Below, one piece after another: positions 1 through 5,380 of a DNA stretch of 6,488 nt. This DNA is from Marinosulfonomonas sp. Lineage in GTDB: Bacteria; Pseudomonadota; Alphaproteobacteria; Rhodobacterales; Rhodobacteraceae. The notes under the pieces are model-generated. The model was given only the letters and a program-made list of their open reading frames with translations. It searched no databases and was not told the DNA's origin. The DNA is taken from positions 1 through 6,488 of the forward strand of contig JAFLKA010000031.1 of NCBI GenBank assembly GCA_022712735.1. The letters run 5' to 3'. Position 1 is the stretch's first letter. Every line of letters starts with the position of its first letter. The position numbers and the translations under genes were made by a program.

Positions 1-614
1 TTGCCCGCGTAATCGCCACCGCCCTTGAACACGGCCCCCTGCATGGCGGCCAGAATGTCGCCCTCGAACGCGCCTGCATGGCTGGTTTGCAATGCCGCGT
101 CCAACGCGTCGTCCGACAGGGCGGCGGCGCGGCGGTGCATGGTGATTTCGGCGGTGGATTTGACACGGCGCAAGCCACGGATCAGCTCACTTGCGTCGGT
201 CAGGTCGGGCAGAGCGGCGCGCAACCGCTGACCGTTAAAATCGGTCAGCCCGACGGTTTGGGATTCATAACCGATCCGCCCGTCCGTCACGCCCAACCTT
301 GCCAGCAGCCCCTTCAGGTCATTGGCCGGATTGGCCCCCTCGTATTCGGCCCAGATGTGGATATGATCGTCCGCCAGCGTTGATGTGTGCTGTGCCTGTC
401 GCAGATCGGGCGCACGGGTCAGCAGGTGCAATTGACCATCTGCCGTCAACACAAGGCACTGAAACATGGCGAACCCGAAGGTGTCATAGCCGCAAATCCA
501 GTAGTGGCTTTCAGGGGCGAACATCAGCAGCGCATCCAGACCTGCGTCGTTCAAGGCGCGTTTGGCGCTGGCCAGCCGTGCCACGTATTCATCAGCAGTA
601 AAATGAAGTGGCAT
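1..614 (-). CDS. M24-family (Xaa-Pro peptidase / creatinase-like) metallopeptidase, N-terminal part; 3' end beyond the window
   Basis: The open frame starts at ATG 614-612 and stays open to the left edge, giving 204 full codons. Residues about 8-140 look like the creatinase/prolidase N-terminal domain: a 'DALLMF..ESHYWICGYDTFGF' type segment around 27-48, then alternating strands and helices. From about residue 145 the pita-bread catalytic domain begins: 'LRRVKSTAEI..' (148-157), the usual 'K(S/T)xxEI' entry helix, then 'FKGGGDYAG' at 196-204. Family members are usually about 370-400 residues, so roughly half is present. The metal-binding Asp/Asp/His/Glu/Glu residues lie outside the window, so catalytic competence cannot be judged. 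Known members cleave Xaa-Pro dipeptides or act as amidohydrolases such as creatinase and ectoine hydrolase; the substrate cannot be chosen here. No signal peptide is visible, so it is probably cytoplasmic. It is the last visible gene of the minus-strand operon, 15 nt after the vWA gene, with its own strong ribosome binding site. Confidence 0.86.
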   Translation of the reverse strand, partial: MPLHFTADEYVARLASAKRALNDAGLDALLMFAPESHYWICGYDTFGFAMFQCLVLTADGQLHLLTRAPDLRQAQHTSTLADDHIHIWAEYEGANPANDLKGLLARLGVTDGRIGYESQTVGLTDFNGQRLRAALPDLTDASELIRGLRRVKSTAEITMHRRAAALSDDALDAALQTSHAGAFEGDILAAMQGAVFKGGGDYAG

Positions 615-621
615 TGTTTAG

Positions 622-627
622 CTCCTT
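622..627 (-). promoter_or_regulatory. Strong Shine-Dalgarno of the M24 peptidase gene
   Basis: Read on the minus strand, AAGGAG lies 7 nt before the ATG at 614-612, in the 15-nt gap after the vWA stop codon. It fixes the start and is the best ribosome binding site in the operon. The peptidase may therefore be translated independently of the coupled genes upstream. Confidence 0.75.
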
Positions 628-629
628 GT

Positions 630-1811
630 TTACGTCAGCGAGCGCATCCCCCGCGTGATGCCTTCCAGTGTCATTGGCACCATTGTATCCTCGAATATCT
701 CACGGATCATTGCAACCGAATGGGTGTATTGCCATTGCGCCTCGGGCAGCGGGTTGATCCAGATGTTTTGCTGCCATTGCTCGCGGGCACGTCGCAGCCA
801 TGTCTCGCCGGTTTCCTCGTTCCAATGCTCATTTGCGCCGCCGCGATAGGCGATTTCATAGGGCGACATCGAGGCGTCGCCAACAAAGATGCATTTGTAA
901 TCCGGCCCATAGGTGCGCAGAACCTCGGCGGTGGAAATCTGGTGGTTCCAGCGCCGTGCATTATCCTTCCAGACGCCTTCATACAGGCAGTTGTGAAAGT
1001 AATAATATTCCATGTGTTTGAACTCGGCCCGTGCCGCGGAAAACAGCTCCTCCACAATCTTGATGTGCGGATCCATTGATCCACCGACATCCAGAAACAG
1101 CAGGATTTTCACCGCATTGCGCCGCTCGGGGCGGGTTTTTACGTCTAGGTAGCCGTGTTCAGCCGTGGCGCGGATGGTGCCGTCCAGATCCAGTTCCTCG
1201 TGGGCCCCGTCACGGGCCCAGTTGCGCAGACGTTTCAGCGCCACCTTGATGTTGCGGGTGCCCAGCTCCACACTGTCATCCAGATTTCGGAAATCGCGCC
1301 GGTCCCAGACTTTGACGGCGCGCTGGTGGCGGGATTTGTCCTGTCCGATGCGCACGCCTTCGGGATTGTAGCCATAGGCCCCAAACGGCGAAGTGCCCGC
1401 GGTGCCGATCCATTTGCTGCCACCCTGATGGCGTTTCTCCTGCTCTTTCAGGCGCTCCTTCAGGGTCTCCATCAGCGCCTCAAACCCGCCTAGCGCTTCG
1501 ATCTCGGCCTTTTCCTCAGGCGAAAGATGCTTTTCGGCCATCTTTTCCAGCCAGTCGGCGGGAATGTCGACGGCCTCAAGCACATCGTCCATTGTGATGT
1601 GCTCCAGCCCCTCGAAAGTGGCGGAAAATGCGCGGTCGAACCGGTCAAGGTGGCGCTCGTCCTTCACCATTGCGGTGCGGGCGAGGTAATAAAACCCCTC
1701 GACATCATAAGTGACCAGACCGCGCTTCATCCCCTCCAGAAAGGCGAGGAACTCGCGCATTGAAACCGGAACCGTGGCGCTGCGCAGGTTTTCAAAGAAA
1801 CGCAGAAACAT
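630..1811 (-). CDS. vWA-domain protein, CoxE-like (COG3825-type), partner class of MoxR ATPases
   Basis: The protein has 393 residues and no signal peptide, so it is cytoplasmic. The N-terminal 125 residues are helical and charged ('FFENLRSATVPVSMREFLAFLEGM' region). A Gly/Tyr-rich conserved linker follows at 129-157 ('GGSKWIGTAGTSPFGAYGYN'). The C-terminal vWA domain starts near 234 ('VKILLFLDVGGSMD'). Its metal-ion site reads D241-x-G243-x-S245, against the canonical DxSxS, so the first serine is glycine; D312 in 'IFVGDAS' is a candidate further ligand. In CoxE-type systems such proteins act with a MoxR AAA+ ATPase to remodel a client or assist metal-cofactor insertion. The MoxR candidate here lies at 4357-5196 on the same strand. 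The start lies 5 nt after the stop of the small membrane protein gene, and its ribosome binding site (TAAGG) overlaps that stop codon, which implies translational coupling. The client is unknown. Confidence 0.92.
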   Translation of the reverse strand: MFLRFFENLRSATVPVSMREFLAFLEGMKRGLVTYDVEGFYYLARTAMVKDERHLDRFDRAFSATFEGLEHITMDDVLEAVDIPADWLEKMAEKHLSPEEKAEIEALGGFEALMETLKERLKEQEKRHQGGSKWIGTAGTSPFGAYGYNPEGVRIGQDKSRHQRAVKVWDRRDFRNLDDSVELGTRNIKVALKRLRNWARDGAHEELDLDGTIRATAEHGYLDVKTRPERRNAVKILLFLDVGGSMDPHIKIVEELFSAARAEFKHMEYYYFHNCLYEGVWKDNARRWNHQISTAEVLRTYGPDYKCIFVGDASMSPYEIAYRGGANEHWNEETGETWLRRAREQWQQNIWINPLPEAQWQYTHSVAMIREIFEDTMVPMTLEGITRGMRSLT

Positions 1812-1816
1812 TGGCC

Positions 1817-1981
1817 TTACGCGCCGCGATTGCTAAAGATGGTGTAAAACAGCGCAACCAGCGCGAATATAATCGCATAGATCGCCACATATTGGGCGAC
1901 ATCAAACCAGTTGCCCTTTTTGCGCAACGCGGTGAAGGCCCCAAGGCCCGCGCCAAAGATTGCAGCAAAGTAAATGATCAT
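1817..1981 (-). CDS. Small two-helix inner-membrane protein, 54 residues, function unknown
   Basis: The start was chosen at ATG 1981-1979 because it overlaps the upstream TGA (1980-1978) as ATGA, and GAGG (1990-1987) lies 5 nt before it. The frame stays open upstream to 2080, but that extension lies inside the lipoprotein gene and is polar and unlikely. The product has a hydrophobic helix at about 1-18, a short basic loop (R20, K21, K22, then GNWFD), and a second helix at about 29-49, ending SNRGA. By the positive-inside rule the loop is cytoplasmic and both ends are periplasmic. I do not recognise a characterised family. Its place between a lipoprotein and a vWA protein, with overlapping or nearly touching ends, suggests it is made with them and could tether the cytoplasmic vWA/MoxR machinery to the membrane. 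That role is inference. Confidence 0.85.
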   Translation of the reverse strand: MIIYFAAIFGAGLGAFTALRKKGNWFDVAQYVAIYAIIFALVALFYTIFSNRGA

Positions 1982-3363
1982 AGCGACCTCATTGATTGCG
2001 GTTTGCGCGGCGGTAGTGCGGAAATTTCGGCAAGACGATTGCGCACGGCTTTGTCCGAACCAAAGCCATATCGCGCCCAACCCAGACTGTCGAGCCGCAC
2101 TTCGTGCGCTTCCGAGGCGCGACCAACCATTTCCAGTGCTTCGGCCTTGATCATCAGCATTGTGGCCAACAGGGCCGCGTTTTTCGAGGCGGCAACTGTG
2201 GGCAGATTGGCGTTCACCAGCTTTAACGTTGCGTCACCTTCGCCTGCCGACAGGGTGAAAGCGGCCAGTTGCATGGCCACATGGGCGGCCTGTATCTGTG
2301 TTTCCTCGCGCCCCTTGTAGATGGCACCGGAATTCAGAAAAGCATGCAGCGCGGATTCGGTTTTAGTAGAGAGCGACAGGCGGCCAAGCGCATAGAGACT
2401 AAAGGCAAGGCGGGTGTCGTTCCAGCCGGAATTGCGCGCAATAGTGACAGCGGTGTTGGCGGCTTTGCGCCGCGCGGCGGGGTTGCCCTTTGGGCCAAGG
2501 GCGGACTCGATCGCGTCAACCCAGGCGCGTGATGTCGGGCTGGTCAGCGGGCGGCTGGCAACCTGCTGGCCATGCGGGTTCAGGCGGGCCAGAACGCGGG
2601 GCAGGGTGATTGCGGCCTGCGAACGGGTCATGCCGTTGCGCATTTCGGGCGCGTAATAGGTGCGCAGGATCAGCATATCAAATCCGGTCAGCACGGTTTG
2701 AAAGTTATCATCGTTGAACACGCTGTCGGGCAAACGGTACAGATCATTCAGTGGCCCAAGCGCTTGGGCCAGTTCTTCGTGCAAACAGTCGCGCACCTCT
2801 TGCGGGCTGACATCGCCGGGCAGGAAAATCGCGATTTGTTCACGTGATTTCAGGGTGGACCAGCTGACAGCCCCGCTGCGCCGCTGTTTGCGGTATTGGG
2901 CCCAGCTTGCGGTGCGCGGCACCACGAAACAGGCGGCTTGGGGCACAAGGCGTTGCAATTGGGCACGCGGGATCACCTCGATGGTGATGTTGGCGGACTG
3001 TGCGGGCCCAACGCGGCTGATTGGAATTCCAGCCTCGCGATTTAGGCGGGTTAGCAGCTGTTTCAGGTCAGGGCCAAGGCTGGCGGGGGGGCTGCCAGTG
3101 ACGCGCACGGTGATCGGCCCCTCAAAGCGGGTCATGATGGGCAGGGTGCTACCGCTTTCCATTTTGAACGACAGATCCAGAAAATCGCGGGCGATTTCGG
3201 TATTGCTGCGACTGGGCGGGCTGACATAGGTGGTGGTAAAGCGTTTCATTGGCGGCAGTGCGCTGGCCGGCAGGGTTGCGCGGCGCTCGGTCATGGTATG
3301 GGCCTGCATACCCGGAGAGCAGGCGGCAATCGCAAGAATTGGGAGCAACAACAGATAACGCAT
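1978..3363 (-). CDS. DUF2927-domain lipoprotein
   Basis: The protein has 461 residues and begins with a lipoprotein signal peptide: MRY, a hydrophobic core, and the lipobox I12-A-A-C15. It should be lipidated on Cys15 and anchored in the envelope facing the periplasm. Residues about 50-265 match DUF2927: 'RFEGPITVRV' (79-88), 'LGPDLKQLLTRL' (96-107), 'ANITIEVIPR' (124-133), 'ACFVVP' (144-149), and the signature 'CLHEELAQALGPLNDLYRLPDS' around 193-214. HEELAQ (195-200) looks like a gluzincin HExxH in which the second His is Gln. Whether it binds metal is unknown. Residues about 275-450 are alanine-rich helices resembling TPR-type repeats, which suggests a binding scaffold. It begins 4 nt after the GNAT gene's stop and ends in an ATGA overlap with the next gene. 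The family has no established function that I know of. Confidence 0.9.
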   Translation of the reverse strand: MRYLLLLPILAIAACSPGMQAHTMTERRATLPASALPPMKRFTTTYVSPPSRSNTEIARDFLDLSFKMESGSTLPIMTRFEGPITVRVTGSPPASLGPDLKQLLTRLNREAGIPISRVGPAQSANITIEVIPRAQLQRLVPQAACFVVPRTASWAQYRKQRRSGAVSWSTLKSREQIAIFLPGDVSPQEVRDCLHEELAQALGPLNDLYRLPDSVFNDDNFQTVLTGFDMLILRTYYAPEMRNGMTRSQAAITLPRVLARLNPHGQQVASRPLTSPTSRAWVDAIESALGPKGNPAARRKAANTAVTIARNSGWNDTRLAFSLYALGRLSLSTKTESALHAFLNSGAIYKGREETQIQAAHVAMQLAAFTLSAGEGDATLKLVNANLPTVAASKNAALLATMLMIKAEALEMVGRASEAHEVRLDSLGWARYGFGSDKAVRNRLAEISALPPRKPQSMRSL

Positions 3364-3367
3364 AAAT

Positions 3368-3823
3368 CTAGGGCCTTTGGTATTTGATAAACGGGGTTAG
3401 CACGCCGACTTTGTCATATAACATACGGCCTGCTTTGTTAAAATCCTGCGTAAGCCAGTAAACGGCGGGGGCGCCGGCGGCATCAGCGGCGGTGTAAACC
3501 CCGTTGATCAGGGCACGGCCAACGCCACGGCCACGCACATCAGGGTCGGCGTATAAGTCCTGAAGATAACAGGTGTTTTCGATTTTCCAGCCATGCCGGT
3601 GGAACAGGTAATGGGTCAGCCCGACCAGTTTTCCATCCAGTTCGGCGACCAGCCCGTTGAAATCCAGCGGATCATCCCCCAGCAGGCGGGCAAATGTGCT
3701 GATGTATACGTCCTCGGGCACCGTGGTTTCATAATACTCCAGATAGGCGCACCAAAGGCTGCGCCACTCGGCTTCGTCCTGCGCCGTTAGCGGGCGGATG
3801 GTTAGGTCTGGTTGCATGGCCAT
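3368..3823 (-). CDS. GNAT-family N-acetyltransferase
   Basis: The protein has 151 residues, a typical single-domain GNAT length, and is cytoplasmic. The acetyl-CoA pyrophosphate-binding loop (motif A) is clear: 'LYADPDVRGRGVGRALI' at 90-106, with the R-x-R-G-x-G-R core at 97-103. The C-terminal segment 'DFNKAGRMLYDKVG' (127-140) is the usual motif B, where Asn129 and Tyr136 are typically conserved. The N-terminal 'LWCAYLEYYE' with 'ISTFARLL' resembles small-molecule or histone-like acetyltransferases of the yeast HPA2/HPA3 type. The acceptor cannot be predicted. It is the first gene of the minus-strand operon. Two starts are possible, ATG 3823-3821 and ATG 3817-3815. Neither has a well-spaced ribosome binding site; AAAGGA at 3844-3839 is about 15 nt before the first. 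An in-frame TAA at 3832-3830 rules out a longer start. Confidence 0.9.
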   Translation of the reverse strand: MAMQPDLTIRPLTAQDEAEWRSLWCAYLEYYETTVPEDVYISTFARLLGDDPLDFNGLVAELDGKLVGLTHYLFHRHGWKIENTCYLQDLYADPDVRGRGVGRALINGVYTAADAAGAPAVYWLTQDFNKAGRMLYDKVGVLTPFIKYQRP

Positions 3824-3868
3824 ATCGGATTACTTAATTCCTTTTAATCACTTAGACGTTGTAACGGC

Positions 3869-3888
3869 TGCATAGGGGGCGTGCATAG
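3869..3888. repeat. Short direct repeat TGCATAG x2, possible operator
   Basis: TGCATAG occurs at 3869-3875 and again at 3882-3888, a 13-bp period, upstream of both divergent genes. Tandem heptamers at about one helical turn can be regulator half-sites, but two 7-mers can also arise by chance. No regulator is identified. Confidence 0.25.
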
Positions 3889-3932
3889 CGTTTTTTTAGC
3901 AACAAAGCCCCAGAAGACCGTATTCGCCATCC

Positions 3933-3961
3933 TTGAAGTTGGCCCGATAGCCCCTTACATA
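3933..3961 (+). promoter_or_regulatory. Candidate sigma70-type promoter for the cysteine-rich protein gene
   Basis: TTGAAG (3933-3938) is followed after exactly 17 nt by TACATA (3956-3961), a fair match to TTGACA/TATAAT. Transcription would begin near 3968, leaving a leader of about 50 nt before the ATG at 4021. The call rests on pattern and spacing only. Confidence 0.45.
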
Positions 3962-4010
3962 GGCGTTAGGTGATTTCCGAGGACGCCGGACAATCACGAT
4001 CCGTTTTGAT

Positions 4011-4014
4011 GGAG
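4011..4014 (+). promoter_or_regulatory. Shine-Dalgarno deciding the start of the cysteine-rich gene
   Basis: GGAG ends 6 nt before ATG 4021. An in-frame ATG at 4009 overlaps this site, and a GTG at 3970 would add a polar stretch before the signal peptide. The site therefore favours 4021, which places the hydrophobic signal peptide at the very N-terminus. Confidence 0.65.
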
Positions 4015-4020
4015 ATCAAG

Positions 4021-4338
4021 ATGTTAAGATTATTAATTGCCGGTGCGACCCTGCTGGCCGCAAGCACATCCATTGCAAGCGCAATGGATTGTGTGTCTGA
4101 TAATAAGTATACAGATGAATTTACGAACAACTGTGAATACGAGGTTGTTATCAGCTTCCGGACTGTTGGAGGTGGCTGCTTTATGCACGAAACTGCCAAA
4201 TTCTCCCTAAAGTCAGGACTGACCGTTAGCCAACCCTTGCTGTCCGAAACTTGCGGTAATGTTGGCAATTTTAACGTCGAGTGGGTTGCCTGTAAAGCCG
4301 CAGAATATAACAGCGGCGCTTGCAAATTGTCGTTCTGA
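4021..4338 (+). CDS. Small secreted six-cysteine protein, unknown family
   Basis: The precursor has 105 residues. Residues 1-21 form a clear Sec signal peptide: M-L-R, a hydrophobic core LLIAGATLLAAS, and likely cleavage after SIASA. The mature part is about 84 residues with six cysteines (24, 38, 53, 78, 91, 101), an even number consistent with three disulfides in the periplasm or outside the cell. It looks strand-rich ('YEVVISFRTV', 'FNVEWVACKA') with Asn/Thr/Ser-rich turns, like a small beta fold. I do not recognise the family. The pattern loosely recalls small secreted proteins of marine alphaproteobacteria, but that is not evidence of function. The gene is about 46% GC by hand count, lower than sampled stretches of the neighbouring genes (about 52-67%). 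It lies on the opposite strand to its neighbours, between moxR and the vWA operon, which suggests insertion or transfer. Its stop is 18 nt from the convergent moxR stop. Confidence 0.8.
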   Translation: MLRLLIAGATLLAASTSIASAMDCVSDNKYTDEFTNNCEYEVVISFRTVGGGCFMHETAKFSLKSGLTVSQPLLSETCGNVGNFNVEWVACKAAEYNSGACKLSF

Positions 4339-4356
4339 ACCCTGTCTGCATTAAGC

Positions 4357-5196
4357 TTACCGCTGCCCTCGCGCCATAAACGCCAATCGTTCAAATAAAT
4401 GCACGTCCTGCTCGTTTTTCAGCAGGGCGCCGTGCAGTTTGGGCAACGCATTCGCTCCGTCGCGTTTCAAATCCTCAGCCGATAAATCCTCGGCCAGCAG
4501 CAATTTCAGCCAGTCCAGCACCTCGCTGGTCGATGGCTTTTTCTTTAGCCCCGATGTTTCGCGCAGCTCGTAAAACTGGGTCAACGCCGTGGTCAGTAGC
4601 GCGTCTTTGATCCCCGGGTGGTGCACCTCGACGATTTTACGCATGGTGTCCATATCGGGAAACCGGATGTAGTGGAAAAAACAGCGGCGCAGGAATGCGT
4701 CGGGCAGTTCTTTTTCGTTGTTCGAGGTGATGATCACGATCGGGCGGATATCGGCCCGCACCACTTGGCCGGTCTCGTAAACATGGAATTCCATCTTATC
4801 CAGCTCTTGCAGCAGGTCATTGGGGAATTCGATGTCGGCCTTGTCAATTTCATCAATCAGCAGCACAGTTTTCTGCGTCGCCTCGAAGGCCTGCCACAGT
4901 TTGCCTTTGCGGATGTAGTTGGCCACATCGTGCACTTTTTCCTCGCCCAGCTGGCTGTCGCGCAAACGGCTAACGGCATCATATTCATACAATCCCTGTT
5001 GCGCGCGGGTGGTGGATTTAATGTGCCATTCAATCATTGGCAAATCCAGAGAATCGGCAATTTGGCGTGCCAGTTCGGTTTTGCCTGTGCCAGGCTCGCC
5101 CTTGACCAGCAAGGGGCGTTCCAGCGTGACGGCGGCGTTTACGGCCACAGACAGGTCTGCGGTGGCGATGTATGTATCTGTTGATGTGAATTTCAT
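4357..5196 (-). CDS. MoxR-family AAA+ ATPase
   Basis: With the start at ATG 5196-5194 the protein has 279 residues, beginning MKFTSTDTYIATADL, which matches how this family usually starts. Walker A is GEPGTGKT (33-40), Walker B VLLIDEID (111-118), sensor 1 ITSNN (156-160), and arginine-finger candidates R170-R171 lie in 'FLRRCFF'. A C-terminal helical lid contains 'KPSTSEVLDW' (220-229). All catalytic elements look intact. It should hydrolyse ATP as a hexamer and act as a chaperone with a vWA partner, here most likely the CoxE-like protein at 630-1811. A second in-frame ATG at 5229-5227, adding 11 residues, has AGG 6 nt upstream, so the longer form is possible. The ATG at 5286 is unlikely. 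The gene is cytoplasmic and divergent from dksA. Normally such genes sit next to their vWA partner; here about 0.5 kb with an opposite-strand gene intervenes. Confidence 0.92.
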   Translation of the reverse strand: MKFTSTDTYIATADLSVAVNAAVTLERPLLVKGEPGTGKTELARQIADSLDLPMIEWHIKSTTRAQQGLYEYDAVSRLRDSQLGEEKVHDVANYIRKGKLWQAFEATQKTVLLIDEIDKADIEFPNDLLQELDKMEFHVYETGQVVRADIRPIVIITSNNEKELPDAFLRRCFFHYIRFPDMDTMRKIVEVHHPGIKDALLTTALTQFYELRETSGLKKKPSTSEVLDWLKLLLAEDLSAEDLKRDGANALPKLHGALLKNEQDVHLFERLAFMARGQR

Positions 5197-5205
5197 TGTA
5201 TTTGC

Positions 5206-5234
5206 TTGGGCCTGTCTGGTTTGGTTCATGTAAT
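5206..5234 (+). promoter_or_regulatory. Weak candidate promoter for dksA
   Basis: TTGGGC (5206-5211) is followed after 17 nt by TGTAAT (5229-5234), a 5-of-6 match to TATAAT. It would give a leader of roughly 100-140 nt before dksA. The -35 match is poor, and TTGATC (5245-5250) with GAGAAT (5269-5274) is an alternative, so this is tentative. Confidence 0.25.
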
Positions 5235-5244
5235 ACCTAGCTGT

Positions 5245-5262
5245 TTGATCACTTTGTATCAA
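5245..5262. promoter_or_regulatory. Short inverted repeat in the moxR-dksA divergent region
   Basis: TTGAT (5245-5249) and ATCAA (5258-5262) form an inverted pair with an 8-nt spacer, between the two divergent genes. The arms are only 5 bp, so it may be a regulator site or coincidence. Confidence 0.2.
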
Positions 5263-5327
5263 GCGGATGAGAATGGGGCGTGACAACGGCGCGGGATTGG
5301 AATAGATGAGCCTCAGGTGAGGGTACC

Positions 5328-5375
5328 GGAGGTCTGATATGCGTGATGCGATGGCTGATGGATTGCAAGAGGGAG
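5328..5375 (+). promoter_or_regulatory. Two in-frame Shine-Dalgarno sites for dksA
   Basis: GGAGG (5328-5332) stands 6 nt before ATG 5339, and GGGAG (5371-5375) stands 5 nt before ATG 5381. Both ATGs are in the DksA frame with no stop between. The first is closer to consensus; the second matches the family N-terminus MKAEIFLPDDY. Either the protein has an extra 14 residues (MRDAMADGLQEGAG) or two forms are made. Confidence 0.55.
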
Positions 5376-5380
5376 CAGGT

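Larger units (their letters stand above)
3824..4020. other. Divergent intergenic region between the GNAT operon and the cysteine-rich protein gene
   Basis: This 197-base gap is the only control region for the five-gene minus-strand operon unless that operon is read from moxR. It is AT-rich near the GNAT start (3831-3860) and has a run of seven T at 3891-3897. A plausible plus-strand promoter lies at 3933-3961. I found no convincing -35/-10 pair on the minus strand and no hairpin before the T run, so the T run is not a terminator. Confidence 0.6.

Noticed and set aside
387..1079. A 230-codon plus-strand open frame opposite the M24 and vWA genes
   Set aside because: It is the antisense of two recognisable protein-coding genes, has no ribosome binding site or family motif, and straddles their junction.
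1760..2320. A 186-codon plus-strand open frame across the vWA, small protein and lipoprotein genes
   Set aside because: It runs antisense over three coupled genes with good evidence and its product has no recognisable domain.
2714..3229. A 171-codon plus-strand open frame opposite the DUF2927 gene
   Set aside because: It is antisense to the conserved DUF2927 domain. GC-rich codon use leaves long open frames in the opposite strand by default.
3891..3897. Run of seven T as a possible terminator
   Set aside because: No stable GC-rich stem precedes it on either strand; the TGCATAG copies are direct, not inverted.
4339..4356. Bidirectional terminator between the cysteine-rich gene and moxR
   Set aside because: The 18 nt between the two stops contain no inverted repeat with a T run.
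3966..4394. A 142-codon minus-strand frame opposite the cysteine-rich gene
   Set aside because: It runs antisense to a gene with signal peptide, promoter and ribosome binding site, overlaps the end of moxR, and has no domain or own start signal.
4618..5184. A 188-codon plus-strand frame opposite moxR
   Set aside because: It is antisense to an intact AAA+ ATPase with all motifs in the other strand.
5197..5286. moxR start at ATG 5286
   Set aside because: The extra N-terminal residues do not resemble the family, lack a good ribosome binding site, and reach into the region expected to hold the divergent promoters. ATG 5229 remains a possible alternative to 5196.
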